A stretch of 64,000 nt of DNA from Fibrobacterota bacterium (GCA_023412475.1 JAEYNR010000080.1:10158-74157), one strand, 5' to 3'. Positions 18,791 to 28,657 are shown, numbered from the stretch's first letter. A program made the numbers and translations. Notes: generated by a model not told the origin, from the letters alone.

Positions 18791-21700
18791 ATGTTAAAAA
18801 TGATTTTGTTCCTGTTCATAATCTGCATTTCAACCCATGCATCACCAAAGCTCAAGGGACAAAACAACCTTCTACCCGGTGAACAGAAATACCGGCTTAT
18901 TGTCAAATTTGCACCTGAAGAGGTATTGGATATTGAAGAGGGAAAGCCATATTTCTCTGCACACAGAAATACTCCACCCCTATCCCGAAACACTCTGCAA
19001 AAATACCGGTTCAACCAGATAATCCGATTTTCAAATGAAGAAAAAAAGCTCATGCGTTCAGGGCAGACTCCACCCCCAAGCGAAGAACAAGCCTTTAACA
19101 AGTACAAATTCAGAGGTTTAGTGTTTCTTGAAAATGCGGATGAGATGAGCGGTAAAGAGCTTTTAGAAATCGCTGATGATCTCGAAAAATTGGACTTCGT
19201 GGAATACGCTGCCCTGGAACCGGTTAACCCTCCTCCTCCTCCCGGCTATTCAAATAAAGCTTCACAGCCAGGTATCAGTTTACCTCCACCGGCTACTCCA
19301 GATTATTCTGACAGACAAACTTACAGAAACAGTTCTTTTTTAAATATCGAATACACCTGGTCACTGGGAATAAAAGGTCAGGGGATCCGGATTGCCGATA
19401 TCGAGTGGGGATTTGACTATGACCACGAAGACCTGAGAAGGTCCCGATTCATAGAACTTCGGGCAACCACAAATCATACATATGATAATCATGGCACCGC
19501 TGTCGCAGGAATAGTATTCGCAATAGAGAACAGCTACGGTATGACCGGTATGGTTAATCAGGTAGATACTCTTTATGGTATATCCGAAGTAGGTATCAGC
19601 AGAGCGTCAGGAATCCTTCTGGGACTTGAGCGGCTAAGGGCTGGTGATGTTTTCATGTATGAGATGCAGACAGGTGGAAAGGATGATAATTATGTACCGG
19701 CAGATTTTAATCAAGCCGTATGGGATATTACCAAAGAAGCTACTGAAGACGGGATAATTGTTGTGGCAGCAGCAGGAAACGGTAATGAAAATCTCGATGA
19801 CCTATATTATAACAGCTATAATGCAAGAGGAGACAACGGTTCTATAATTGTAGGTGCAGGTAGTTCAAGTTCTTCACGCAACAAACTTAACTTCTCTACC
19901 TACGGCAGTAGAGTAAATGTTCAGGGGTGGGGTCAATCGGTTGCCAGTACCGGCTACGGAGCACTCTATAATGGTGGTGAGCACGCAACGTATACAAGCT
20001 CATTTTCAGGTACAAGCTCTGCAACTCCAGTCGTAACGTCTGCAGTAGTTGCCATACAGTCTTATGCTAAAAACGTACTCGGATTCGTTCTCACTTCACA
20101 GCAGATGAGAAGCCTTCTTATTGAAACCGGACGTGCACAAGGTTCAGGCGGCCATATCGGGCCTTTCCCTGATGTCAGGGCTGCAATAGAGAAACTCCGT
20201 GATCAATATGCAACCAGACTGCACATTGTATCAAATATCAACGATACGATTCTTTACACCGAATCAGAGTGTCATCTCAAATGGTCTTTCAATAACTTGT
20301 CGGGACCGGTATCGCTGCAATTATTAAACAGCCGCAATGAACTTCTGCAAATCTCTGATGACATCTCCCCAGATACTCTGTATTTATGGCTTATCAGTTC
20401 AAACATTGCCACCGGAAATAATTACAGACTTATTCTTTCAAACTCCGATGCATCTGACACATCCGGTTTTTTTACTATAATAAAAAAGAAGCCGGATACT
20501 AATACTGTATTGCTTGATCAGAGCGGTATCTCTGTAGTTTACGTATCTAATCAGGAAAATGATACCGGAAACGGAGCCGCAACTAATGTAATTGACAGCA
20601 GAACCAATAAAATATGGTACACCAAAACAACAGTCAACCACCCTCACTCCATAATACTTAAAACCAGTACTGCTTACGGACTATCGGGCCTGTCCTATAC
20701 ACACAGCAATGAAGATGCTTATGGTATTATTACCGATTATCGCATCGAAATAAGCCCGGACAGTATCTCCTGGGACACAGTTGCCTCTGGAGGGTGGGAC
20801 CGGGACAGTGTGATTTCACTGGTAAGATTCGATCCAACATGGGGAAATTATGTACGCCTGAGCTCCCTTGCTTCACACAACGGCAACCCCAGGGCATCGG
20901 CTGCTCAGATTCATCTCTATATCGAGCAGGGATACAAAAGAGAGCAAATAATTGCATTTACCACCATTGCGGACACAGTGACTTATGGTGACATCCCTTT
21001 TCTTATTGAAGCACATGCACTTTCGGGACTTCCGGTTACATTTACCAGCTCAGACACGGCTGTCATCAGTATCTCTTTTGACAGCGTTTATATAAAAGGT
21101 GCCGGCACCGTAATCGTTACTGCATCACAGAGCGGTAATGATACCTGGAAAGAAGCAACAGATGTGGAACAAACGATCACAGTCAGGAAAAGAGCGGTTT
21201 TTATCAGCGGGGTCACGGTTCAAAACAAAGTATATGATGGCAACAACTTTGTCGCACTTTCCGGCACTTCAGCCCTTGATAGTGTATTGACTGGCGATTC
21301 TGTGAATTTAGACAGTAATGTTGTCGCTTTATTTGAAAACAAAATGGTCGCAGAAAACAAGCTTCTGACTGTGAACGGTGTTCTGATCGGCAGTGATGCT
21401 GCAAACTATTATCTGCAACCACTGCAGCTAAAAGCCTCAATCACCCCCAGGCCTCTTTCGCTGACCGGTATCTCAGCGCAAAGCAAGGTATACGATGGGA
21501 CCGACGCAGCCACGCTTTCCGGTACTGCGGAACTTGATAGTGTGTTGTCTGAAGATTCAGTGGAACTTAGTGGCACTGTTAGCGCGACATTTAACGACAG
21601 CAATGCAAACGCAAATAAGCCTGTGACCGTTCATGGATACCTGCTAAAGGGACCGGATGCCCCCAACTATTTATTATCGGTACCAATTGAATTAAGATCG

Positions 21701-22354
21701 GCTATTTCAAAGGCCCCTCTTGTAATCAGTGTTAATGATGCCACAAAGGGAGAAGGTCTCACAGATCCTGAATTTACAGTAACCTTCAATGGATTTGCTT
21801 CCGGTGAAGATGCATCAGTTCTTGCAGGAACACTTCAAATCGACCGTACTCCCGAAGGTGAAGATCCAGGTGAGTATGCAATCGTCCCTTCAGGTGTTTC
21901 ATCAGACAATTACGAGATTTCTTTTGTAAGTGGAACTTTAACCATTGAACCAGCGATTTCGGTAAGAAATCCCCGCAACTCACAACGAGGTCACGCCAGG
22001 CCTGCAAATTCATCACAAGATGAGCAGGTGCAATCGAAGCAGAATCTCTGCAGTATCACTTTTTCTAAGAACCCTGTTTATCTCTCCTCTGGAGCAGCTA
22101 GTTTCAGAGTAAAAGTACCGTGTCAGTCTGTTCTGAACATTGTCATTTATGACGCTTCGGGAGATATGCTCGACTCCAGATCAGTTCTTACCAATTACAA
22201 AGGTGAAAGTGATGTGTTGACCTGGGACCTGAGAAACAGAAAAGGCAGCAGAGTATCTGTAGGAACATACCTTGTGCAGGTAGAGGCACGCGGGTTAAAA
22301 GTTGCAGAATCGTACAGATTCAGAAATAAGCTGGGAGTGGCAAGAGGGAGATAG
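18791..22354 (+). CDS. Secreted subtilisin-like serine protease with F5/8C-like and YDG/MBG domains
   Basis: A large secreted S8 protease. The reading frame opens at a TTG (18767), but the ATG at 18791 starts a good signal peptide, so I choose it (numbers below count from 18767). Propeptide-like region about 40-150, with a proline-rich linker PPPPPG. The catalytic domain has D211 (RIADIEWG), H242 (NHGTAVAGI), oxyanion N338 (AAAGNGN) and S417 (SFSGTSSATPVV), so it should be active. Next comes a discoidin-like F5/8 type C region (about 600-730), then two YDG repeats (VYDGNNFVALSGT, VYDGTDAATLSGT, about 820-980), an MBG-type domain (GLTDPEFTVTFNGF, about 985-1065), and a FlgD-like C-terminal domain (LTWDLRNRKGSRVSVGTYLVQVE). 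Such stalk domains usually extend adhesins or surface enzymes. Confidence 0.88.
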   Translation: MLKMILFLFIICISTHASPKLKGQNNLLPGEQKYRLIVKFAPEEVLDIEEGKPYFSAHRNTPPLSRNTLQKYRFNQIIRFSNEEKKLMRSGQTPPPSEEQAFNKYKFRGLVFLENADEMSGKELLEIADDLEKLDFVEYAALEPVNPPPPPGYSNKASQPGISLPPPATPDYSDRQTYRNSSFLNIEYTWSLGIKGQGIRIADIEWGFDYDHEDLRRSRFIELRATTNHTYDNHGTAVAGIVFAIENSYGMTGMVNQVDTLYGISEVGISRASGILLGLERLRAGDVFMYEMQTGGKDDNYVPADFNQAVWDITKEATEDGIIVVAAAGNGNENLDDLYYNSYNARGDNGSIIVGAGSSSSSRNKLNFSTYGSRVNVQGWGQSVASTGYGALYNGGEHATYTSSFSGTSSATPVVTSAVVAIQSYAKNVLGFVLTSQQMRSLLIETGRAQGSGGHIGPFPDVRAAIEKLRDQYATRLHIVSNINDTILYTESECHLKWSFNNLSGPVSLQLLNSRNELLQISDDISPDTLYLWLISSNIATGNNYRLILSNSDASDTSGFFTIIKKKPDTNTVLLDQSGISVVYVSNQENDTGNGAATNVIDSRTNKIWYTKTTVNHPHSIILKTSTAYGLSGLSYTHSNEDAYGIITDYRIEISPDSISWDTVASGGWDRDSVISLVRFDPTWGNYVRLSSLASHNGNPRASAAQIHLYIEQGYKREQIIAFTTIADTVTYGDIPFLIEAHALSGLPVTFTSSDTAVISISFDSVYIKGAGTVIVTASQSGNDTWKEATDVEQTITVRKRAVFISGVTVQNKVYDGNNFVALSGTSALDSVLTGDSVNLDSNVVALFENKMVAENKLLTVNGVLIGSDAANYYLQPLQLKASITPRPLSLTGISAQSKVYDGTDAATLSGTAELDSVLSEDSVELSGTVSATFNDSNANANKPVTVHGYLLKGPDAPNYLLSVPIELRSAISKAPLVISVNDATKGEGLTDPEFTVTFNGFASGEDASVLAGTLQIDRTPEGEDPGEYAIVPSGVSSDNYEISFVSGTLTIEPAISVRNPRNSQRGHARPANSSQDEQVQSKQNLCSITFSKNPVYLSSGAASFRVKVPCQSVLNIVIYDASGDMLDSRSVLTNYKGESDVLTWDLRNRKGSRVSVGTYLVQVEARGLKVAESYRFRNKLGVARGR

Positions 22355-22434
22355 AGAAGCTCTCGAGTGAGCAGATGTGGGAAAACTGGTACAATAAAAA
22401 TCAAATAATCAAGTTCCGGTTTGACCAACCATAA

Positions 22435-22533
22435 CTAATTTTTTTCATCTTTGGTCACTTTTGCAATCCCAGCTTCAATTGATGTTTCTGCTGTAGTTCT
22501 TTTGACCCCAACTCCGGTCTTTGAGTTGTGCAT
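22435..22533 (-). CDS. Possible small protein of 32 residues
   Basis: A short frame starting MHNSKTGVGVKRTTAETS and ending KVTKDEKN, with AAGGA seven bases before its ATG. It is hydrophilic. It lies 67 bases downstream of the DUF202 gene on the same strand and could be the last cistron of the sulfatase operon. I do not recognise the sequence; it is supported only by the ribosome binding site and its codon pattern. Confidence 0.4.
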   Translation of the reverse strand: MHNSKTGVGVKRTTAETSIEAGIAKVTKDEKN

Positions 22534-22600
22534 GATATCATCCTTGCAGGCCTGGTGTAAGTAATGTAAAGATGCTTTTTCTGAAATGACCTCAGCATAT

Positions 22601-22954
22601 TCACATTCTAAGTATCAGATAAATAAATAAAAAAACTCCCATTGCATTTACAAATAAAGCCAAAACAGTCGTGAGAACCAGATTGGATTTATATACACCT
22701 TTATCAAGCTCCCTTTCAATAACACTATACCTTACAAATGAAAATGTGGTAATTATCACACCGAAAATTATGAGTATTAATCCAGCGAAATGTGAAGGCC
22801 CCAGAACCGGAATGAATTGAGGGGAGCCGCCAAAAGCAAACTCCTCGAGCACAAGTCCAAAAGCCATAATTCCTATTGCCGTTCTTACCCAGGCAAGAAA
22901 GGTACGCTCGTTTGCCATATGGGCACGACGATTCATACTTATTGGAGCGATCAC
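22601..22954 (-). CDS. YidH/DUF202-family inner membrane protein
   Basis: A 117-residue integral membrane protein with three membrane segments and the DUF202 signature NERTFLAWVRTAIGIMAFGL near the N-terminus, then GLILIIFGVIITTFSFVRY and a C-terminal hydrophobic segment. DUF202 proteins have no established biochemical role. It starts 13 bases after the sulfatase-maturase stop, so it is the third or fourth gene of that operon. Confidence 0.88.
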   Translation of the reverse strand: MIAPISMNRRAHMANERTFLAWVRTAIGIMAFGLVLEEFAFGGSPQFIPVLGPSHFAGLILIIFGVIITTFSFVRYSVIERELDKGVYKSNLVLTTVLALFVNAMGVFLFIYLILRM

Positions 22955-22967
22955 TTAAACTCCTTCG

Positions 22968-24224
22968 CTAAAGTCTCAAATGCTGCCACATTACATTTTC
23001 AGCCAGACGCCCATTAATCAGTTCATTTCGCATAAAACGCATTGAAGATTCAGTGTGCCTGTAAAACAGCTTCAACCCCTCACAGAGATAATTGTGGCCA
23101 CATTCTCCAGAAGAAGAAACGCTAAAACGATTCCTCGTACACTCGCCATGACAAAGAAAAAGATACTCGCACCTACGGCAATCTAAAGTAAGCTGCTCTG
23201 ACTTCTGCAGCCCGAATCTTTTCTGCCTCTCAGAGAGCATAAGTTCAGACAGACTCTTCTTGCCGATGTTCCCCAACCGGCACTCAGAAAAGACGAAATG
23301 ATCGCAAGGATATATACTGCCGTCGTGCTCAAGTACAGGCGCTTTGCCACACTCCTTCGATATCACACATAATGAAGCATTTTCTTTGCACCAGTTACCA
23401 AGAACCGCATCAAAGAACGGTACGAAATACCTGCCCACATCCCCGATAATCCATTCATCATAGATCGCCACCAGAAAGCGTCCGTAATCAACGGGCTTCA
23501 CAGACCAAGGTGCAACCAGTCTGTTATCACGTTTGAAGGGAGGCAGGGTTCGCGCTTTCGCTCCCTTTTTTGGTAGTTGAGACAAACATTCCACAACAGG
23601 AATGAATTGCATGAACCGAATATCCAGCTCCTTGAAAAAACGATAGATCTCCACCGGATACCTGGCACTATAATCATTGATTGTTGAGAGTATATTGAAC
23701 TCAACATCATACTTCTGAAAAAGCTTCATCGCCCGAATGACCCGGGAGAATGTCCCGTGTCCGCTACTATCCCGGCGATACCGATCATGTATGTGCTCCG
23801 GCCCATCCAGAGAGAGACCTACCAGAAAGCGGTTCTCATGGAAAAATCGACACCAATACTCATCGACCAGCAAGCCATTAGTCTGGAGAGAGTTTTCCAC
23901 CTGTCTGCCTCCAGCGTGCTTACGCTGGAGTTGCACGGCCTTTTTGAAGAATTCGATACCCCTTAACAGAGGCTCTCCTCCATGCCATATTATGGAGATG
24001 CAATCCCCATTCTGTGAAAGCATGTATTGGCGGATGAAAAGCTCCAGAAGCCGCTCACTCATCATGCTGCTTCCGCATGATGAGCCCGTTCTATTCTTTT
24101 GCGTGTAATAACAATAGCTGCAGGCCATGTTACAAGCAGACCCGACAGGCTTTAGCATCACCTGAAATGCATCGGTTTCATTGACGGGTCTAACTTTATC
24201 CGTAATACTGGATTTATCGATCAC
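22968..24224 (-). CDS. Anaerobic sulfatase-maturating radical SAM enzyme (anSME)
   Basis: A 418-residue radical SAM protein that converts the active-site cysteine (or serine) of sulfatases to C-alpha-formylglycine. The radical SAM cluster motif is C31-x3-C35-x2-C38 (ACNMACSYCYYTQ). The C-terminal SPASM region has the cysteines for two further Fe-S clusters (CKENASLCVISKECG, YPCDHFVFSECRLGN, LDCRRCEYLFLCHGECTRNR). Family hallmarks IIWHGGEPLLRG and SLQTNGLLVDEYWC are present. It lies six bases downstream of a cysteine-type sulfatase, its obvious substrate. The enzyme works without oxygen, consistent with an anaerobic or facultative host. Confidence 0.93.
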   Translation of the reverse strand: MIDKSSITDKVRPVNETDAFQVMLKPVGSACNMACSYCYYTQKNRTGSSCGSSMMSERLLELFIRQYMLSQNGDCISIIWHGGEPLLRGIEFFKKAVQLQRKHAGGRQVENSLQTNGLLVDEYWCRFFHENRFLVGLSLDGPEHIHDRYRRDSSGHGTFSRVIRAMKLFQKYDVEFNILSTINDYSARYPVEIYRFFKELDIRFMQFIPVVECLSQLPKKGAKARTLPPFKRDNRLVAPWSVKPVDYGRFLVAIYDEWIIGDVGRYFVPFFDAVLGNWCKENASLCVISKECGKAPVLEHDGSIYPCDHFVFSECRLGNIGKKSLSELMLSERQKRFGLQKSEQLTLDCRRCEYLFLCHGECTRNRFSVSSSGECGHNYLCEGLKLFYRHTESSMRFMRNELINGRLAENVMWQHLRL

Positions 24225-24230
24225 AATCAG

Positions 24231-26585
24231 TTACTCCGTAATCAGAATTGCCCGCATCCGCTGCTCGTCAGTAATTTTCGAATCATCGTCAGTTGCACCT
24301 GCCGGGATCTCGATTTCAACCCAGTTCACTTCACCGTTGAATTTTCTAATATTATAATCACCAGTAATACGCGATCCGTTGTCGCTGCCGATCTCCAGCG
24401 GCTCATCGCTTGCAAACGGAAGCGGCTGAGTTCTACCCACCCGGCCTTCTCCCACTGTTCGATTGTCTATTAGGAGGCGAACTAACCCACCTTTGGCTAC
24501 ACCACCCCCATCGTATTCAAAATCCATTCCCACAATATGCTTTCCTGGCGGAATCGGTTCGGGGGTCCCGATGTGAAACAGATCAATTCCATAGAAATTA
24601 TAGCAGTACTTCAGATGACCTTCTTTAGTATAGAGAGACCATCCCCCGGGAAGACCGCCCTGAGCCACGATCACACCTTCACAACCGCCAGCAGGCACAA
24701 TGATTTCTGTCTTCAACTTGTAAGATTTGTTTTTTATATTGATGACACAGAAAGCGTTTAGCCGACCGATACCAGAGTAAAGCCTCTGTTTCCTCTCTTT
24801 TGCAAGAAGCGGCCTTCCCGCACGGTCCGGATCGGCCCGGTAGGCTGCACGATCATCAAGCGGCAAAACATTATATTTTGCGGCTTCGATAAGAAAGAGC
24901 CGCTGAAGCTCACGCAGCTTTTCCGGATACTTTTGCGACAGGTCATGCGCCTGAGCCCAATCGGTATTCGTGTCGTAAAGCTCCCATATATCATCCTCTA
25001 GCTTCGGTAAAGGACGACCTGTAACAGGTGTGTTGTGTGCAGTTACAGCAGTCCATCCTTTGTGGTAAATGCCACGGTTACCTAGTATCTCGAAATACTG
25101 CGTTTCGTGCTTTTCGGCTGCATCGGGATCATTAAATGTATAGGCCATACTGACACCCTCAATAGGCTGCTGTTCGGCACCGTTAACCATCGTTGGTTGC
25201 GGGAGTCTGGCGATCTCAAGAAAAGTTGGAGTAACATCAATAACATGATGAAACTGCTGTCGAAGTTCACCACGCGAGCGAATTCCACCCGGCCAATGGA
25301 CAATCAATCCATTTCGCGTCCCACCCCAGTGAGAAGCAACCCGCTTTGTCCACTGATATGGGGTATCCATGGCGTGTGCCCACCCAAGAGAGTACTGCGG
25401 GTATGATTGGGTTGTTCCAAATGAGGAAAGTCGTTTACGCAGAAACTCTGGAGTCTCTACATCTGCCATTCCGGTCATAGTCAGCGACTCGTTCCAGGTG
25501 CCATTAATTGTACCCTCACCGGAAGCACCGTTATCTCCTGTAATAATCCAGATCAGAGTATTATCCAGCTCACCCAAGTTCTCTACCATTTCGACTACCC
25601 TGCCAATGCAATAATCGGTGTGCTCAAGAAAAGCAGCATAAAGCTCCATCTGGCGAATCAGCACTGGTTTCATCTCATCAGAAATTTCGCACCATGCAGG
25701 AATGCCCTTAGGCCTGAGTGTTAGCTGGCATTCTTTTGGTATGACTCCCAGTTGCTTCTGGCGACTGAAAGTTTCGTCACGAACTGCATCCCAGCCCTTG
25801 TCAAAAGCTCCGCGATAACAGTCACGCCAGCCATCAGGTACATGGATAGGCGCATGCGTGGCACCAGGTGCAAAATACAGAAAGAACGGCTTGTCCGGAG
25901 TCAGAGATCGCTGCTGACCGATCCAGCGACGTGCCTTCTTTGCGAGATCCTCGCTCAGATGATACCCCTCTTCCGGCGTTCTTTCTGGAATGACAGAGTT
26001 CGTGCCCTCGATAAGGCTTGGATAAAACTGGCTTGTTTCACCTCCGATAAAGCCGTAAAAATATTCAAACCCGCTGCCTGTGGGCCAACGATCAAAGGGT
26101 CCCATAGGGCTCCACTCCCATGTCGGAACCTCATGACATTTACCAAACTGCGCGGTCGAATACCCGTTGAGTCGCAACATCTCGGCTATCGTTGCTGCAG
26201 AATCAGGCCGCTGCGATGAGTAGCCAGGTGCAGTAGTAGCCATATCGGAGACTACACCCATCCCCACCGAATGGTGGTTTCGACCAGTCAATAGAGACTG
26301 TCGGGTCGGAGAACAGATTGCAGTCGTATGAAACCGGGTATAACGTAAGCCGTTTTCCGAGAGCCGGTCGAATGTTGGCGTCCTGCATGGCCCTCCGAAA
26401 GCGCTGTTCGACCCAAATCCGGCATCATCAAGTAATACAAGGAGAATATTTGGTGCTCCCTTGGGAGGACGCAATGGCTTTATTGGCTCATGTCTGGCAT
26501 CAGGATCCCTGGAATCGTACACAGTCGGCCCTGCGCGTCTGTGAATGGGAATCGGAAGCACCTCGCGGGGAATATGGTCTGTCAT
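24231..26585 (-). CDS. Cytoplasmic cysteine-type arylsulfatase
   Basis: A 784-residue type I sulfatase that hydrolyses sulfate esters. The formylglycine motif is C91-S-P-T-R95 in ICSPTRQSLLTGR, the cysteine type that anSME can mature. Metal-binding residues include the LLDDAGFGSN region near the N-terminus and IITGDNGASGEG in the middle. The C-terminal about 150 residues form a beta-sandwich (KLKTEIIVPAGGCEGVIVAQ to VNWVEIEIP). There is no signal peptide, so it should act in the cytoplasm on an imported sulfated compound. AAGGTG lies seven bases before ATG. The neighbouring BASS transporter makes an import-then-desulfate pathway plausible. Long cytoplasmic sulfatases of this kind are common in actinobacteria and proteobacteria, so horizontal acquisition is possible. 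Confidence 0.92.
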   Translation of the reverse strand: MTDHIPREVLPIPIHRRAGPTVYDSRDPDARHEPIKPLRPPKGAPNILLVLLDDAGFGSNSAFGGPCRTPTFDRLSENGLRYTRFHTTAICSPTRQSLLTGRNHHSVGMGVVSDMATTAPGYSSQRPDSAATIAEMLRLNGYSTAQFGKCHEVPTWEWSPMGPFDRWPTGSGFEYFYGFIGGETSQFYPSLIEGTNSVIPERTPEEGYHLSEDLAKKARRWIGQQRSLTPDKPFFLYFAPGATHAPIHVPDGWRDCYRGAFDKGWDAVRDETFSRQKQLGVIPKECQLTLRPKGIPAWCEISDEMKPVLIRQMELYAAFLEHTDYCIGRVVEMVENLGELDNTLIWIITGDNGASGEGTINGTWNESLTMTGMADVETPEFLRKRLSSFGTTQSYPQYSLGWAHAMDTPYQWTKRVASHWGGTRNGLIVHWPGGIRSRGELRQQFHHVIDVTPTFLEIARLPQPTMVNGAEQQPIEGVSMAYTFNDPDAAEKHETQYFEILGNRGIYHKGWTAVTAHNTPVTGRPLPKLEDDIWELYDTNTDWAQAHDLSQKYPEKLRELQRLFLIEAAKYNVLPLDDRAAYRADPDRAGRPLLAKERKQRLYSGIGRLNAFCVINIKNKSYKLKTEIIVPAGGCEGVIVAQGGLPGGWSLYTKEGHLKYCYNFYGIDLFHIGTPEPIPPGKHIVGMDFEYDGGGVAKGGLVRLLIDNRTVGEGRVGRTQPLPFASDEPLEIGSDNGSRITGDYNIRKFNGEVNWVEIEIPAGATDDDSKITDEQRMRAILITE

Positions 26586-26760
26586 AGTCTTTCACCTTCT
26601 GATTGTTGAATTTCAGGGGAGTGGCTGTCTGCTTACTCCCAATTTCCCTATGTTACACTGGAGCACGTATTATTTTGACTGCTAATGAGAACGTACCTGC
26701 GAAGCGGGATGCCAGCACCTTTTCAATTTCAAAACTTATCGCAGAGCATTATCGTCATAT

Positions 26761-27651
26761 TCAGTGCTGTTGCGCATACCCCGCATTCGGTCTATACGTA
26801 GCATTATACCTTGGAGGCGTCGCGCGCCTTCGAAGGATCATTGCAATTGGAAACAGAACCATCAGATCGACCACTGAGAACAGAACAACCATTGTGAGTA
26901 TCTTTGGATCATCAAAATCCTGTGATGCAACCACTAAGGCTGCTGCAATGTTTCGCTGCCCTGTGCCTAACCCCATGACAGCGCGGCGATTAAAGCCCTG
27001 GCTGCTTATCAGATAACCTATACCAAACCCCCCGATAGTTAGAAGGATTGCCCCCATGACAGCTCCGGTTCCAAACAGTTCCCGAAAGAGTGGGCCATTG
27101 AGCACCAATGAAGTCACAACAATTATCACCAGCGCGATGGTCGAAGTCTGCCTGGCGATAGGCTGCAAGCGCAACGCCAGTCGGGGAAAGATTGAGTCCA
27201 GTAGATGGCCGACCAATAGTGGTAAAAGCATCGTCAAAACTAAAGGTATCGCGATACCGACGGTATTTACCGAAACACCCTTAATCACTAATGGGACTAC
27301 AAGCGGCATGTAAATTACCGTGAGCGGCATCAGGAGAACTAGCAGTGAAGCACCCAGACTCACGTCTGCATTGGCGGTCTGAGTCAGTTTAAGAAGAAAC
27401 GGTGCTCCAGCAGCCATGCCAACCAGGACCATCCCTGTAGTCAACGAAGAATCAAATGCGAACAAACGTGTAATCCCAAGTGCAAGTAATGGCACAAGAA
27501 TAAAATTGGCAACGAATGCACGGAAGACCCGGTCGGGATATCGCAGAGGCCCTAAAATCTCACTGAATGTGAAACTCAGACCAACAGCAAACATACTCGC
27601 GATTGGAAAGAGCAGCACAGATATATTCGAAAGATACTCGATGAGAAGCAT
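26761..27651 (-). CDS. BASS-family (bile acid:sodium symporter-like) transporter
   Basis: A 296-residue membrane protein with about nine or ten hydrophobic segments. It resembles the bile acid:sodium symporter superfamily: FTFSEILGPLRYPDRVFRA in the first part, the GMVLVGMAAGAPFL motif and the crossover-type segment GLGTGQRNIAAALVVASQ. Characterised members move organic anions or arsenite with sodium. It is 175 bases upstream of the sulfatase on the same strand. Steroid sulfates and similar sulfated organics are typical BASS substrates, which would fit, but this is an inference from the neighbours. Confidence 0.85.
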   Translation of the reverse strand: MLLIEYLSNISVLLFPIASMFAVGLSFTFSEILGPLRYPDRVFRAFVANFILVPLLALGITRLFAFDSSLTTGMVLVGMAAGAPFLLKLTQTANADVSLGASLLVLLMPLTVIYMPLVVPLVIKGVSVNTVGIAIPLVLTMLLPLLVGHLLDSIFPRLALRLQPIARQTSTIALVIIVVTSLVLNGPLFRELFGTGAVMGAILLTIGGFGIGYLISSQGFNRRAVMGLGTGQRNIAAALVVASQDFDDPKILTMVVLFSVVDLMVLFPIAMILRRRATPPRYNATYRPNAGYAQQH

Positions 27652-27665
27652 TGTATACTACCCCT

Positions 27666-27986
27666 TTAGTTTGATGCTATATATCTGCTGCTTTTTGGAA
27701 AACTCAAGATCGCCAGCGTTGAGCTGGTGTTTATGAAAAACTTACTGCTATCATCAGTTTTTACGCCTTTTTTTGATAATACTGAAATATCACCATCAAC
27801 TTCGAGAAAAGCGTGCCGCACAGAGGAAACATCTCTCACATTTTTTTCACGTAGTGCTGCCAACTTGTCCTTTCCCACCGTTGGTTTCGGTACCAGACGC
27901 AAAAGCAGAAAAAACACACAGAACACAGCAGTCACCCGAAAAAGCATCTCGGAAAATGTAGTGGTGAAGGCTATCGCTTCCATCAT
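27666..27986 (-). pseudogene. Internally deleted YetF/DUF421-like gene
   Basis: A 106-residue frame that joins one N-terminal membrane segment (FRVTAVFCVFFLLLRLV) directly to the C-terminal soluble signature of YetF/DUF421 proteins (ALREKNVRDVSSVRHAFLEV, then DGDISVL). Intact family members are 160-230 residues with three membrane segments and a longer soluble domain. The missing middle suggests an in-frame deletion. It may still be translated, but I doubt it is functional. It lies upstream of the BASS gene on the same strand. Confidence 0.5.
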
Positions 27987-28206
27987 AATGCCAGATTCCC
28001 TCGTGAAAAGCAGAGAGTAAATCGCTGATTCAGGCAGATCACATTCGGGCTCGAATTTTGCCAGTTGGGCATTTTGAATTTTAAAAAAAATGCAAATTAA
28101 ATGCCAGAAAGATAAGAGGCAGTTACGGGGACTTAAGCGGTGAATGAAAAGTGAAGACTTAATAAACGGAAAATAGCACCGGTTATAAGTAGATCATCCG
28201 AAAAAG

Positions 28207-28225
28207 CGGGCCGCTTTACGGCCCG
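28207..28225 (-). terminator. Bidirectional hairpin after the CBS gene
   Basis: CGGGCC and GGCCCG (28207-28212, 28220-28225) form a GC-rich stem flanked by AAAAAG on the left and TTTTT on the right, so it can terminate in both directions. It abuts the stop codon of the CBS protein gene. Confidence 0.85.
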
Positions 28226-28228
28226 TTT

Positions 28229-28657
28229 TTATCTCTCAGGATATGCGATACCCGTTACTTCCTTGAGAAGCTCCCCGGCAAACTCCTTCGGCGTACTTGT
28301 AGCAATATCCCCAATTGATAGTATTCCAATAACATTTCTATGCTCATCTTTGACCAGTAACCTGCGAATCTTTTTGTACTCCATTATTTGAGTCGCCTCT
28401 TCCAGTTCCATGTTTTCTGTGCAAAAAAACACTTCCGGTGTCATAACTTCCTTTACTTTTGTGCCAACAGGGTTCTTCCCTTCTGCAATTGCCCTCACAG
28501 CAATATCACGGTCAGTTACCATTCCCACTGGCTCATCTCCTTCAAAAACAGGGATAACACCTTCATTTTTATCCCGCATCTTCTCTGCAGCTTCCCTGAT
28601 CGTGCTGTCAGGGCGAACATAATCCACTCCATAGGTCATCACTTCGTTGACTTTCAT
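28229..28657 (-). CDS. Two-CBS-domain protein
   Basis: A 142-residue protein made of two CBS motifs (EVMTYGVDYVRPDSTIREAA to MVTDRDIAVRA; EVMTPEVFFCTENMELEEAT to IGILSIGDIA). CBS pairs bind adenosine nucleotides or S-adenosyl compounds and usually act as energy sensors; stand-alone proteins of this type have no assigned target. The ATG at 28657 is preceded by AAAGGAGGT, so the longer frame from 28693 is rejected. It appears monocistronic. Confidence 0.9.
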   Translation of the reverse strand: MKVNEVMTYGVDYVRPDSTIREAAEKMRDKNEGVIPVFEGDEPVGMVTDRDIAVRAIAEGKNPVGTKVKEVMTPEVFFCTENMELEEATQIMEYKKIRRLLVKDEHRNVIGILSIGDIATSTPKEFAGELLKEVTGIAYPER

